From assembly GCA_965204095.1 (NCBI GenBank), contig OZ241991.1, forward strand, positions 1,550,001-1,614,000: DNA of 64,000 bases, in the 5' to 3' direction. The notes under the pieces were generated by a model. The model searched no databases. It was not told the origin of the DNA and worked only from the letters and a program-made list of their open reading frames with translations. Positions 14,023 to 23,437 of this stretch are shown one piece after another (the stretch's first letter is position 1; every line of letters starts with the position of its first letter). The stretch comes from JAPPLB01 sp965204095. Lineage in GTDB: Bacteria; Acidobacteriota; Terriglobia; Bryobacterales; UBA6623. The position numbers and the translations under genes are program-made.

Positions 14023-16101
14023 GTGCCCTGCTTTCAGCTCTTCGACCACCCGGGATGCGCGGTAGACCTTGTCGATGGCTTCCATGATGCCTCGTGAGTC
14101 GACACTCACGGCACGCGCCTGCGTCTCCGAATAGAGAAAGCTGTTCGACAACGACTGTATGTTCCCGTCGAAGATAATGCCCACGACTTCAGCCCTCTGG
14201 TTCACCAGAGGACTGCCGGAGTTGCCCCCGGTAATGTCGTTCGTCGACACGAGGTTGTAAGGGGTCTTCGCGTCGATCTTGCCCCTTCGGGAAAGATAGC
14301 TCTGCGGCAGGATGTACGGATCTTCGCCCGTAGCCTTTTCGTACAGACCACCGAACTCCGTAAACGGAGCGATGGTCTTGCCGTTCTCCTCGTACGACTT
14401 GACGGCGCCGACTGCCAGCCGTAGCGTGAAGGTCGCGTCCGGATAGGCGTCAGTACCCAGCACAGCGAACCTCGCCTGCGAGATTCGAGAACCATGGGCG
14501 TTCTCGATCGCTTCCACTTCATCCTCGTAGCGCTTGCGCAGGCGGCGTGCGTCTTTGTCGATGCTCCGGACGAGAGCGATCATAGGATCATCCGACTTGC
14601 CCGCCTTCTTCGCCTGATCGGCGCCCAGCTCTTTTCGGAACTCGACATCTTTGAGCTTCGTGCCCTTGATGAGCCGTCGAGCGACTTCACCCGGAGAGCT
14701 GTCTCCGAGCACCTTCTTCACCATGGGATTCTCGTTCCCAAGTCGTTCGCGTAGCTCGGTCAGTGACCGCGTCAGCTTCACAATCTCGACGTCGTCGTAG
14801 ATCGGTGCGGGCGAATAAATCTGTTGGTAGAGCGACTCGAGGCCGGCTTCCTGGTATTCCGGGAGTCGTTCCGTATTCGGCTCAGGCAGTTCTTGAGAAA
14901 GCCGAAATAGGTGGCGGGCGATCGAAAAATACTTCGAAAAAAAGCCCAGCGTGCCCGAAAGCCGGTATTCCTCATAGATCTCGCGTTTGATCTTTTGAGC
15001 CGTCGCGATCACATCCCAGGCGTCCCCGAATTGCTTTTGTTTCTCGGGGTCTCTCTCGACCGACTCGCGAAGCTTCTTTTCAGCCTTCGCTTTCGCCGTC
15101 ATCAACGCGGCGGAATTCAGACCGCCTTGCATGCCGCTGTAGGCCTTGATGCTGTTGTCGAACCGGAACAGCTCATCGCGGGCAAGGCGCGCCGATTCTT
15201 CGTCTCTTTCACCAAACTCTCGCAGGTCCCTGGCCATACCGTGAAGCCAATCGAGCATCAGCGGGATCCGAAGCTCGCCTTCAAAGCGAAGCTGCGCCTC
15301 GGTCATCAGCCGGTTCGTTCTCCCGGGGTGTCCGGAAACGAAAACGACTTCATCGGCCGCTGCTCCCTTCTTGCTCCACCTCAGGTACGCCGGAGACCTG
15401 ATCGGCCTTTCTTCCTCGTATACACGCAGAAACGCAACATCCATGCAATAGCGTGGATAGGTGAAATTATCGGGATCGCCGCCAAAGAAAGCCGCGTAGA
15501 ATTCCGGTGCGAAAACGAGACGCACGTCGGTATAGCGTTGGTAGCGATAGAGATCGAAGATGCCGCCTGCATACAGCTTGACGACATCGCAGCGTAGCCC
15601 CGTCTCATCCTTGCAGGCCTTTTCGACTTCCGCGGTCGCGGCGCGTTGAGCTTCGAAGCGATCTTTCTCGGTCATCTCCGGAGTAACCTTCGAGTTGATG
15701 CGATCGGTAACGGTCTCGATGCTCATCAGAACGTTGATCTCGAGGTCGGGACACTTCATCTCGGCCGAAGCCGTCTCGGCATAGAATCCGTCCTGGACGT
15801 AGTCCTTCTCCTTCGAGCTGAGCTTCTTGATGCAATCCGACGCCACGTGATGGTTGGTCATCACCAAGCCGTTCGCGGAGACGAAGGACGCGGACCCGCC
15901 GTTGTTGAAGCGTACGGAGGCCTGCCGCAAGCGCTCGATGAACTCTGAGTCGATCGTTATGCCATGAACTTTCTCGATTTGTTCCAAAGGCACACGATTG
16001 AACGGCCACATCCCTTCGTCGGCCGCGGCCGGCAGGCCGGCCACACCAAGGGCGATCAAGGCGCTCGGTATGATTCTTGGCGCGTGTAACAGATGAGTCA
16101 T
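14020..16101 (-). CDS. S46 family serine peptidase (dipeptidyl-peptidase 7/11 type)
   Basis: 693 residues; signal peptide about 1-27 (ALGVAGLPAAADEG), exported. S46 peptidases remove dipeptides from the N-terminus of peptides. Visible features are the chymotrypsin-like His in MTNHHVASDC (His84/85), a large inserted helical domain, and the nucleophile Ser628 in GGNSGSPLVN, followed by GIIFDGNIQSL. The start ATG at 16101 has a good ribosome binding site (GGGAG, 11 bases upstream). It begins 30 bases after the lpxA stop codon, so the two probably share a transcript. Its own stop codon TAA is provided by the R183 element. Confidence 0.9.
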   Translation of the reverse strand: MTHLLHAPRIIPSALIALGVAGLPAAADEGMWPFNRVPLEQIEKVHGITIDSEFIERLRQASVRFNNGGSASFVSANGLVMTNHHVASDCIKKLSSKEKDYVQDGFYAETASAEMKCPDLEINVLMSIETVTDRINSKVTPEMTEKDRFEAQRAATAEVEKACKDETGLRCDVVKLYAGGIFDLYRYQRYTDVRLVFAPEFYAAFFGGDPDNFTYPRYCMDVAFLRVYEEERPIRSPAYLRWSKKGAAADEVVFVSGHPGRTNRLMTEAQLRFEGELRIPLMLDWLHGMARDLREFGERDEESARLARDELFRFDNSIKAYSGMQGGLNSAALMTAKAKAEKKLRESVERDPEKQKQFGDAWDVIATAQKIKREIYEEYRLSGTLGFFSKYFSIARHLFRLSQELPEPNTERLPEYQEAGLESLYQQIYSPAPIYDDVEIVKLTRSLTELRERLGNENPMVKKVLGDSSPGEVARRLIKGTKLKDVEFRKELGADQAKKAGKSDDPMIALVRSIDKDARRLRKRYEDEVEAIENAHGSRISQARFAVLGTDAYPDATFTLRLAVGAVKSYEENGKTIAPFTEFGGLYEKATGEDPYILPQSYLSRRGKIDAKTPYNLVSTNDITGGNSGSPLVNQRAEVVGIIFDGNIQSLSNSFLYSETQARAVSVDSRGIMEAIDKVYRASRVVEELKAGH

Positions 16102-16131
16102 AGTCAATACTCCCGTGATTCGAGGCAACAC

Positions 16132-16917
16132 TTAGCGGCTGATTCCTCGCTTCGAGCTTCGCACAAACTCGATCAAATGCTCCGTGTGTTCGTTGAGCAA
16201 GTCCTTTCGGATGCGTTCCAAAGCGTCATGCAGAGGTAACGACGACCGGTAGAGAATCCGAAACGCGCGTTTGAGAAGCCGAATCTGTTCCGCGTCAAGG
16301 CCGGCGCGGCGCAGCCCGACAACGTTGACGCCCTTTGGCTCGACACGGAAACCGGCATAGAGAAAATACGGCGGCACATCCACGTTAACGCCAGAGTTGC
16401 CGGCAATCATCACCATGCTTCCGATGCGCGAATACTGCTGGATACCGACTCCTCCCGAAATGAACGCCCAGTCCTCGATCTCCACGTAACCCGCGATCAG
16501 TGTGCAACTGCAGATCACGTTATTTGAACCCACCTTGCAGTTATGCGCAATGTGCCCGGAAGTCATGATGTAGTTGCCGTCGCCGATCTCGGTGACGGAT
16601 TCAGCCTCCGTGCCGCGGCTGATCGTGTAATGCTCTCGGATCGTATTGCCGTTCCCGATGCTCAAGTAGCTGCGCTTGCCCGTGAACGATTTGTCGAGAG
16701 GGTCGGTGCCCAATATCGTGCCCGCGGAAATCTTGTTGTCAGAGCCCAGGGTGGTCCAGCGTTTGACCACCACGTGCGGCTCGATCCGGGTGTTGGGGCC
16801 GATCACGACTTCATCTTCAATGATCACGAAATCGCCGATTTCGACGCCTGGACCAATCTCGGCTCCGGGATCGACTTTCGCCGTCGAAGCGACACGCGCC
16901 GAGGAGTGGATGGCCAT
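16132..16917 (-). CDS. lpxA: UDP-N-acetylglucosamine acyltransferase LpxA
   Basis: 261 residues; first step of lipid A synthesis, transferring an (R)-3-hydroxyacyl group from ACP to UDP-GlcNAc in the cytosol. The left-handed beta-helix hexapeptide repeats span about 1-180. The catalytic segment GHIAHNC places His122 and His125 at the same numbers as in E. coli LpxA. A C-terminal helical domain follows (about 190-261). It lies 30 bases upstream of the S46 peptidase gene. lpxD is 0.9 kb away on the other strand, separated by an S1/P1 nuclease gene. fabZ and lpxC, the usual partners, are not here. Confidence 0.96.
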   Translation of the reverse strand: MAIHSSARVASTAKVDPGAEIGPGVEIGDFVIIEDEVVIGPNTRIEPHVVVKRWTTLGSDNKISAGTILGTDPLDKSFTGKRSYLSIGNGNTIREHYTISRGTEAESVTEIGDGNYIMTSGHIAHNCKVGSNNVICSCTLIAGYVEIEDWAFISGGVGIQQYSRIGSMVMIAGNSGVNVDVPPYFLYAGFRVEPKGVNVVGLRRAGLDAEQIRLLKRAFRILYRSSLPLHDALERIRKDLLNEHTEHLIEFVRSSKRGISR

Positions 16918-16954
16918 GAATTCGTACGATAGACCGACTCTGAACGCGCGGCTG

Positions 16955-17767
16955 TCAGTGGCCCCAGATCTCGTTCATAATGACCGCGAGCCGAATCCCG
17001 CCCTTGGCAAGTTGTTCCTTCGCGACTTTCCAAGCCCTCCGGCTATAAGCATCATCGATGGTCTTGGGTCGCTCGGTGGGCAGCCCGTCGTAAACCGCTT
17101 CCAATGCCAACTGCCGTGACTCCCAGGTCCATTCCTTGAGATGCCCTCTGCTCCATCGCTTCTCGTCTTGCGGACGAATCTCGGACAGCAACTGGGCGGC
17201 GAATAGATCTTCGTCGCTGATGTGCTTGCCGAGCAGATCGGAGTCCCACAGCTTGTGCAGATTCGATTCTTCGCCGTGAAATACGATCGGGATGTCGTTG
17301 CCCCCTCGGTCATGGGCAAAACCTACATGCAGGGGTTGGTGCAGATCACCCATCAAGTGAATCAGGAACCGCAAGGCATCGAGCCGTTCTTCCTGCGCCT
17401 TGAGGCCTAGCCGAACGATGCCTAGAAACTCTCGAGCTTTCACCGTGATGCAGTCGGCATTGGGACAGTCTCTATCCAGATCGAGTTCGGTGGCGTCGGG
17501 AGGGATATTGATGTAACGCCACCGGGCGGTTTCCGGGCGCTCTTCCCGAATGTCGTCGGCCCAGTTCGCCAACGAAGCCAAGGTGCTTCCTTTTCCGGCA
17601 AGCAACTCGAGCCTTCTTCTCGTTTGCGAATTCAGTCGCTTCTCGGCGATCTGCGCCGTAATTCGGTGCCCCGCCGGACCCCAAGACCAAGCCGGTACGG
17701 CGCCGGCCAGGAGCAGAGTTGCCAGAAACGCGCATGCATTCCCGCACGCCGTCAGTCGAATCAACAT
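16955..17767 (-). CDS. S1/P1 nuclease family protein
   Basis: 270 residues; zinc-dependent single-strand endonuclease of the S1-P1 family, exported. A signal peptide ends near AVPAWS, so the mature protein would begin with WGPAGHRITAQIAEKRL, matching the N-terminal Trp that is the first zinc ligand in this family. Further zinc-ligand regions are LANWADDIR, LRFLIHLMGDLHQPLHVG and DRGGNDIPIVF. It would degrade nucleic acids or nucleotides outside the cytoplasm, for scavenging. It is on the same strand as lpxA (37 bases upstream of it) and divergent from lpxD. Confidence 0.92.
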   Translation of the reverse strand: MLIRLTACGNACAFLATLLLAGAVPAWSWGPAGHRITAQIAEKRLNSQTRRRLELLAGKGSTLASLANWADDIREERPETARWRYINIPPDATELDLDRDCPNADCITVKAREFLGIVRLGLKAQEERLDALRFLIHLMGDLHQPLHVGFAHDRGGNDIPIVFHGEESNLHKLWDSDLLGKHISDEDLFAAQLLSEIRPQDEKRWSRGHLKEWTWESRQLALEAVYDGLPTERPKTIDDAYSRRAWKVAKEQLAKGGIRLAVIMNEIWGH

Positions 17768-17829
17768 ACTTGTACGATACTAAGAATTCCGCCGCCTCGG
17801 AAAGCACGCGCGCCACGGGCGACCATGGG

Positions 17830-18855
17830 ATGACCGCGAACGATATCGCGAAACAACTCGACGGCCGCATTCAGGGCGACCCGGACCGGCTCATTACCGG
17901 CGCAAACGATCTCAGCGCCGCCCGGCCGGACCAGATCGCGTTCGTAGCCGGCGAACAAGCTCTCTCTCTCTCCGTGAACTCTCAGGCCGGTTGCCTCCTG
18001 GTAGCCGAGGACAGCCCCCCGCTCGACGGGCGTACCCTGATCCGTGTCCCCAAACCACGCAAGGCCTTCGCTCGCGTTTTGCAAATCCTCCATCCACCAG
18101 CCCGGCCGGTCCCCGGCATTCATCCAACCGCCGTCATTGCTTCCTCGGCCAAGCTGGGCGAAAGTGTTTCCATTGGTGCTCATGTGAGCATCGCGGACGA
18201 AGTGCGGATCGGTGACAACACTGTCGTCGAAGCAGGCGTTTCAATCGGAAACCGTTCTGTCATCGGAGCCGATTGCCGGATCTATCCACGCGTCATCATC
18301 TACCACGAAGTCACCATCGGCAACCGCGTGATCCTGCACGCCGGTTGCGTGCTCGGCGCTGACGGTTTCGGCTTTGAGCTTGACGACGAGGGCCATGAGA
18401 AGTTTCCACAGTTGGGTACGGTCCGCATCGGCAGCGACGTCGAGATCGGCGCAAATAGCTGTGTCGACCGCGCCGCCCTGGCCGCTACCGAAATCGGCGA
18501 CGGCGCGAAAATCGACAACATGGTTCACATCGGCCACAATTGTACGATTGGCAAGCACGTCGTGATCGCTGCACAAACAGGGCTATCCGGAGGAGTCGTC
18601 GTCGGTGACCATGCCCTTCTCGGCGGTCAAATCGGCATCGGTGACAAAGCGCGCATCGAACCGCACGCCGTGCTCGGCTCGGGATGCGGCGTGCTTCCCC
18701 ACAAGAACATCCCGGCCGGTGAACCGTACTGGGGCACTCCGGCTCGACCGCTTCGTGAATATCTCAAGGTCCTCGCTCACCTGAGCCGGCTCCCGAAGAT
18801 GATGCGCGAGCTGCGCGAGTTCCGCGCACAGGCAGCGGAGCGTGAACCCGAATGA
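17830..18855 (+). CDS. lpxD: UDP-3-O-acylglucosamine N-acyltransferase LpxD
   Basis: 341 residues; third step of lipid A synthesis, N-acylating UDP-3-O-acyl-glucosamine. An N-terminal uridine-binding domain (about 1-95) precedes the left-handed beta-helix (about 97-310), with the catalytic IDNMVHIGHNCTIG segment (His233, His236), and a C-terminal helix (LREYLKVLAHLSRLPKMMREL). The ATG at 17830 (MTANDIAKQL) is chosen; an upstream frame would overlap the divergent nuclease gene. The stop codon overlaps the next gene in an ATGA, so translation is coupled to a P-loop protein, an unusual partner for lpxD. Confidence 0.95.
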   Translation: MTANDIAKQLDGRIQGDPDRLITGANDLSAARPDQIAFVAGEQALSLSVNSQAGCLLVAEDSPPLDGRTLIRVPKPRKAFARVLQILHPPARPVPGIHPTAVIASSAKLGESVSIGAHVSIADEVRIGDNTVVEAGVSIGNRSVIGADCRIYPRVIIYHEVTIGNRVILHAGCVLGADGFGFELDDEGHEKFPQLGTVRIGSDVEIGANSCVDRAALAATEIGDGAKIDNMVHIGHNCTIGKHVVIAAQTGLSGGVVVGDHALLGGQIGIGDKARIEPHAVLGSGCGVLPHKNIPAGEPYWGTPARPLREYLKVLAHLSRLPKMMRELREFRAQAAEREPE

Positions 18856-19457
18856 AGCTCGTTGTCATCGGAGGGCACAGCCGCAACATCGGAAAGACCT
18901 CGCTTGCGGCGCGCTTGATCTCGGAACTCCGTGATCGCAACTGGACCGCGCTCAAGATCACGCAGTTCGGGCACGGTGTGTGCTCCACCGATGGCGATCC
19001 CTGCGACTGTCAACCTGCCGACCTCGACCACCCCTACGCCATCACGCGGGAAGACAATGCCTGTGGTGAAACCGATACCGCACGCCTCCTGCGAGCGGGC
19101 GCGCGCGATGTCTATTGGGTGCGGACCCGCATCGGTGAGCTCTCGGCCGTAATCCCCGCGCTACGCAAGCTGCTCGAAGGCCGATCGCACGTTCTGATGG
19201 AATCCAACAGCATCCTCGATCACCTCAGACCGGACCTCTACCTGCCCGTCTTCGACTTCGCGGTCCCGGACTTCAAGTCCAGCTCGCGCTACTTCCTCAA
19301 CCGAGCCGACGCGCTCGTCATTCGCGACCGTGCCGACTCGGCGCCGTCTTGGAGCGGCGTCGACCCCTTCCTGCCGGCGGACCGCCCGATATTCCTCGTC
19401 CGCCCGCCGGACTATTGCTCTCCGCCACTCGTCCAATTCGTTGCCCGGCGAATCTGA
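18852..19457 (+). CDS. MobB-like P-loop NTPase
   Basis: 201 residues. The N-terminus MKLVVIGGHSRNIGKTSLAARLI has a Walker A-like loop (GGHSRNIGKTS) as in MobB/molybdopterin-guanine dinucleotide synthesis proteins and related CooC/cobyrinic P-loop enzymes. Further segments (CDCQPADLDHPYAITRE, DTARLLRAGARDVYWVR, VLMESNSILDHLRPDLYLPVFD) fit MobB-like proteins in which a nucleotide-binding loop is followed by a ESN-type switch. No other molybdenum cofactor gene is present, and the gene overlaps lpxD by 4 bp, so a role in envelope synthesis or an unrelated signal is possible. Function is an open question. Confidence 0.7.
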   Translation: MKLVVIGGHSRNIGKTSLAARLISELRDRNWTALKITQFGHGVCSTDGDPCDCQPADLDHPYAITREDNACGETDTARLLRAGARDVYWVRTRIGELSAVIPALRKLLEGRSHVLMESNSILDHLRPDLYLPVFDFAVPDFKSSSRYFLNRADALVIRDRADSAPSWSGVDPFLPADRPIFLVRPPDYCSPPLVQFVARRI

Positions 19458-19512
19458 ATGCCCGGAGCTTTCTCTCGCGTGGGGTGGGGCAATCCGCTCC
19501 CGGGAAAGCGCC

Positions 19513-19695
19513 TAGCCTGCATTTCTCACCACATGGCGAGGCGAAGTGCGTGAGAGGGCCGTCAGGACGAGGCGCGAGCCGCTTGGCGCGCGCAGGCGTA
19601 CTTGAACAGTACGTTGAGCACGGCAAGCAAGCGCAACGAAGTCCTGGCGGTCGTATCGCGTGCTTCGACCGTCGGGTGGTGAGAAATGCAGGCTA
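19513..19695 (+). mobile_element. R183 element (complete, 183 bp)
   Basis: Left end TA-GCCTGCATTTC, right end ATGCAGGC-TA, with both stems intact (CGTACT...AGTACG; CGGTCG/CGACCG). It lies 55 bases after the MobB-like gene and 14 bases before the truB start, in the gap between two same-strand genes. Confidence 0.85.
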
Positions 19696-19709
19696 AACTC
19701 GCCGCTACA

Positions 19710-20600
19710 ATGACGGCAGTGGACGGAGTCATCATCCTCGACAAGCCCGCCGGCATCTCCTCTCATGACGCCGTCCAGAAGCTGCGCAAGATCACCGGCG
19801 TCAAGCGCATTGGCCATCTCGGCACCCTCGATCCCCTTGGCGCCGGAGTACTGCCCATGGTTCTCGGACGAGCGACGCGACTGGCGCGCTTCTTCCTGAA
19901 CCACGACCGCGTCTATGAGGCAACCCTGCGATTTGGCTTCGCGACCGACACTTACGACCGCGAGGGTAAAGCGATTACCGAACCCATTGAAGTAAACCTT
20001 GAACCCGATGTCCTCGAACCGCTTCTCAACGAGTTCCGAGGCAAGTTCGAGCAGGCGCCGCCGCCTGTTTCGGCGAAGAAGGTCGACGGCGTCCCCGCCT
20101 ACAAGCTCGCCCGCAGAAACAAGCCCGTCGAACTCGATCCTGTCGAGGTCGAAGTCTACGATCTCGCGCTGCTCAGCCTCGACGGACCGAGGGCGCATAT
20201 TCGCGTGTGCTGCTCGGCGGGAACCTACATGCGCTCACTGGCCCATGATCTCGGCATCCGCCTCGGCCACGGAGCGCACGTCGAAAGCCTGCGGCGTACC
20301 GCCATGGGCGAGTTCACCATCGACCAGGCCCGTACCCTGGACGACCTTGCCGTTCTTCGGTCTGAAGATCGTCTCGAAGAAGCGCTGACAACCCCCGACC
20401 AACTTCTCCCTGAAATGCCGATCGAACGAGTCGACGACGTTACCGCCGCTCACATCGCTCATGGGCGCGACTTCAATGTCTCCGCCTTCGGCAACGGCAA
20501 AGGCTCCAAACGCATCAAGGCCGTCAACCGCGACGGCAAGCTGGTCGCCATCGCCGAAGCCAAAATGCCGCTCCTCTACCACCCCATCATCGTTTTCTGA
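19710..20600 (+). CDS. truB: tRNA pseudouridine-55 synthase TruB
   Basis: 296 residues; converts U55 of tRNA to pseudouridine in the T arm. It has the N-terminal VIILDKPAGISSHDAV, the catalytic Asp41 in GHLGTLDPLGAGVLP, KKVDGVPAYKLARRN, VCCSAGTYMRSLAHDLG, and a C-terminal PUA-like region (after about 240). An in-frame ATG at 19686 lies inside the R183 element and would add eight unrelated residues; the ATG at 19710 is chosen. A TACAAT box directly overlaps this start. Confidence 0.95.
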   Translation: MTAVDGVIILDKPAGISSHDAVQKLRKITGVKRIGHLGTLDPLGAGVLPMVLGRATRLARFFLNHDRVYEATLRFGFATDTYDREGKAITEPIEVNLEPDVLEPLLNEFRGKFEQAPPPVSAKKVDGVPAYKLARRNKPVELDPVEVEVYDLALLSLDGPRAHIRVCCSAGTYMRSLAHDLGIRLGHGAHVESLRRTAMGEFTIDQARTLDDLAVLRSEDRLEEALTTPDQLLPEMPIERVDDVTAAHIAHGRDFNVSAFGNGKGSKRIKAVNRDGKLVAIAEAKMPLLYHPIIVF

Positions 20601-20706
20601 ATCCGGGTCCTGATTCTTCCGGCTGCTTCGAACCCGGCTCGTCCGGGTCAGGGACTTGTCAGGCCGGCGAGAATGCGGCCTGGAAGTTTCCGGAGGTCAA
20701 CTTGTT

Positions 20707-21432
20707 TCATGGAATGATCGGGCCGGAATTGCCTATGCCGGTGCGGCGACGGTCGGGGAGTGACAACAGGATCTGGCTGTCGTCCTGATGCTGACGCTTG
20801 TTGACCTTCGCCGTAGTTTGAGCGATGACGCTTGTCCGTTTCTCGTGCCAGGCGGTGAGTTCATCTTCTGGCCAGTGCTTGAATCTGCTTTCAAAAACGG
20901 CTCCATCCGGCTTCCCGAAACGAATCGACCGTTTCTTCTTGACCTCGGACTCGGCGGCGCCCGAGACCAGCAGCGCGTCGCCCTGCACAACCGTGAGTGA
21001 CGAATCCTCGGCGTCAAGCGCATCGAGTCGATACAAGCCTTCCTTGAGAAGACGGACCTTCGCCTCGCCGAGCAATATCGTCAGTGAGTCTTCGTCGTAG
21101 ACGAGGTGGGCATCGACGATCATCGATCCCCGATGCAGCCTCACGCTCGCCGACGTGAGGCCGGCGGACACCATTTCGACCTCCGAGCGCGGACCAAGAC
21201 GCAGGTAGGAGCCCACCGCGAAGAGCACCTCAGCCCGTCCGTCTTCGGTTCGGAGTCGTTGCCCCGCCTCCAGGTGCAGAAAACTGGGCCGGACCTCGAT
21301 CAGGCGCTCGTCCTGCAGCAGGACTCTGCCTTCGATGTGGTTGATCATTCCGGCCTTGGCGGAGATCACGTCCTGAGAGAAAGCCGCCACGGGCAGAAAG
21401 AACGCGGCGGCGACTTTGAGCAAGGTTTTCAC
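20707..21432 (-). CDS. FecR-like exported protein, paralogue 1
   Basis: 241 residues with a signal peptide (MKTLLKVAAAFFLPVAAFSQ) and a FecR-like domain of beta strands: GMINHIEGRVLLQDERLIEV, LEAGQRLRTEDGRAEVLFAVGSYLRLGPRSEVEM, LHRGSMIVDAHLV. Family members bind or sense surface polymers; the partner here is unknown. The C-terminal part is basic and variable. It is the first of three tandem near-identical genes and is convergent with truB. The upstream 90 bases are also duplicated and begin, on the coding strand, with a TTGACA-containing segment. Confidence 0.85.
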   Translation of the reverse strand: MKTLLKVAAAFFLPVAAFSQDVISAKAGMINHIEGRVLLQDERLIEVRPSFLHLEAGQRLRTEDGRAEVLFAVGSYLRLGPRSEVEMVSAGLTSASVRLHRGSMIVDAHLVYDEDSLTILLGEAKVRLLKEGLYRLDALDAEDSSLTVVQGDALLVSGAAESEVKKKRSIRFGKPDGAVFESRFKHWPEDELTAWHEKRTSVIAQTTAKVNKRQHQDDSQILLSLPDRRRTGIGNSGPIIP

Positions 21433-21700
21433 AAGGCCCCGGAGGTTTGCATGCGCAGCCTGACGGAAGTCACTCGAAGTCTAACACTCCCAGCGAAACC
21501 GCTCCGCTTGAACCCGCACTCGTGTCAAAACAATATGGAAAGTTTCCCAGTTGGTGCAATGTAGAACGTTCCCCTCACTCAGCACGGGGGCAGTTGGCGT
21601 TAGGCGTAGCGGAGAGAGCTCGGAGGGCGACTGTTGCGCCGTCGACTTCAAGCTGCTCGAGCGAGGGCGCTGCCGGAGAGTTGCAGGAGGTCGACCCGCT

Positions 21701-22429
21701 TCAGAAAATTGTCGGCCCAGAACCGCCTACGCCGGCGCGGCCACGGTCGGGGAGCAGATCCACGAGGGACCCGCTGCCTTCCTGATTCTTTCGCTTGTCG
21801 TTCTTCGCAATAGTCTGAGCAGTGACGATCGCCCGTTTCGCGTGCCAAGCGGTGAGTTCATCCTCCTGCCAGTGCTTGAATCTGCTTTCGAAAACGGCTC
21901 CATCCGGATTCCCGAAACGAATCGAACGTTTCTTCTTGATCGTGGACTCGGACCCCTCGGAGACAAGCAGAGCGTTGCCCTGCACGACCGTGAGTGACGA
22001 GTCCTCCTCGCCAGGCGCATCGAGTCGATACAAACCTTTCTTGAGAAGACGGACTTCCGCCTCGCCGGCCAATAGTGTCAGCGAGTCTTCGTCGTAGACG
22101 ATGTAGGCATCGACGATCATCGATCCCCGATGCAGTCTTACGCTCGCCGAGGTGAGGCCGGCGGACACCATTTCGACCTCCGAGTGAGGACCAAGACGCA
22201 GGTAGGAGCCCACCGCGAAGAGCACCTCGGCCCGTCCGTCTTCGGTTCGGAGCCGTTGCCCCGCCTCCAGGTGCAGAGAACCAGGCCGGACCTCGATCAG
22301 ACGCTCGTCCTGCAGCAAGACACTGCCTTCGATGTGGTTGATCATCCCGGCCTTGGCGGAGATCACGTCCTGAGAAAAAGCCGCCACGGGCAGAAAGAAT
22401 GCGGCGGCGGCTTTGAGCAAGGTCTTCAC
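21701..22429 (-). CDS. FecR-like exported protein, paralogue 2
   Basis: 242 residues, differing from paralogue 1 mainly in the C-terminal third (about residue 190 to the end), while the signal peptide and FecR domain are almost unchanged. The duplicated unit includes an upstream block of about 90 bases that also carries TTGACA on the coding strand. It lies in direct tandem, about 270 bases from paralogue 1 and 130 from paralogue 3, so the genes were probably amplified by unequal crossing-over and may still exchange sequence. Confidence 0.85.
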   Translation of the reverse strand: MKTLLKAAAAFFLPVAAFSQDVISAKAGMINHIEGSVLLQDERLIEVRPGSLHLEAGQRLRTEDGRAEVLFAVGSYLRLGPHSEVEMVSAGLTSASVRLHRGSMIVDAYIVYDEDSLTLLAGEAEVRLLKKGLYRLDAPGEEDSSLTVVQGNALLVSEGSESTIKKKRSIRFGNPDGAVFESRFKHWQEDELTAWHAKRAIVTAQTIAKNDKRKNQEGSGSLVDLLPDRGRAGVGGSGPTIF

Positions 22430-22561
22430 AAGGCCCTGGAGGTTTGTGCGCGCAGTCCGTTGGAAGTTACTGGAAGTCTAACACGCCCGGCAGGACCGCT
22501 CGGCTTGAATCCGGACTCGTGTCAATGCAAGGGGATGATAAATGAAAGTGGCGAATCCCCT

Positions 22562-23287
22562 TCATTTAGGATTCCCCAATATGGGAAGTTCCTCATCGAT
22601 GCGGCTACGGTCGGGTAGGGCGAGGAGTGCTTCGTCGTGCTGATCCTGCCGCGTGGCGACCTTCGCCGTTGTCTGAGCGATAACGCTTGCCCGTTTCGCG
22701 TGCCAGACGCTGAGTTCATCCTCCTGCCAGTGCTTGAATCTGCTTTCGAAAACGGCTCCATCCGGCTTCCCGAAACGAATCGACCGTTTCTTCTTGATCG
22801 TGGACTCGGACCCCCCGGAGACAAGCAGAGCGTTGCCCTGCACGACCGTGAGTGACGAGTCCTCCACTCCAGGCGCATCGAGTCGATACAAGCCTTTCTT
22901 GAGAAGATGGACCTTCGCCTCGCCGGCCAATAGTGTCAGCGAGTCTTCGTCGTAGACGCTGTGGGCATCGACGATCATCGATCCCCGATGCAGTCTTACG
23001 CTCGCCGAGGTGAGGCCGGCGGATACCATTTCGACCTCCGAGTGCGGACCAAGACGCAGGTAGGAGCCCACCGAGAAGAGCACCTCGACCCGTCCGTCTT
23101 CGGTTCGGAGTCGCTGCCCCGCCTCCAGGTGCAGAAAAGTTCGCTGGATCTCGAGTAGCGGCTCGCCCTGCAGCAAGACTCTGCCTTCGATGTGATGGAT
23201 CAGTCCGGGCTTGGCGGAGATCACGTCCTGAGAAAACGCCGCCACGGGCAGAAAGAATGCTGCGGCGGCTTTGAGCAAGGTTTTCAC
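22562..23287 (-). CDS. FecR-like exported protein, paralogue 3
   Basis: 241 residues; the same signal peptide (MKTLLKAAAAFFLPVAAFSQ) and FecR-like domain, with local changes (KPGLIHHIEGRVLLQGEPLLEI) and a different C-terminal end (LPILGNPK). It is the most upstream of the three in transcription order. The upstream block shares AAGCCTAACACACTCTGC-type similarity with the other two, but TTGACA is not conserved there. Function unknown, probably envelope-related. Confidence 0.83.
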   Translation of the reverse strand: MKTLLKAAAAFFLPVAAFSQDVISAKPGLIHHIEGRVLLQGEPLLEIQRTFLHLEAGQRLRTEDGRVEVLFSVGSYLRLGPHSEVEMVSAGLTSASVRLHRGSMIVDAHSVYDEDSLTLLAGEAKVHLLKKGLYRLDAPGVEDSSLTVVQGNALLVSGGSESTIKKKRSIRFGKPDGAVFESRFKHWQEDELSVWHAKRASVIAQTTAKVATRQDQHDEALLALPDRSRIDEELPILGNPK

Positions 23288-23437
23288 AAGGCCCCGAAGG
23301 TTTGTGCGCGCAGTTTGTTGGGAGTCGCTAAAAGCCTAACACACTCTGCGGAATAGCTGAGCTTGAATCCGCACTCGAATTGGCGCCAAGCAGTGGAACG
23401 GCCATCCATGAAGCTCGGCGCATCCGGATACAAACGG

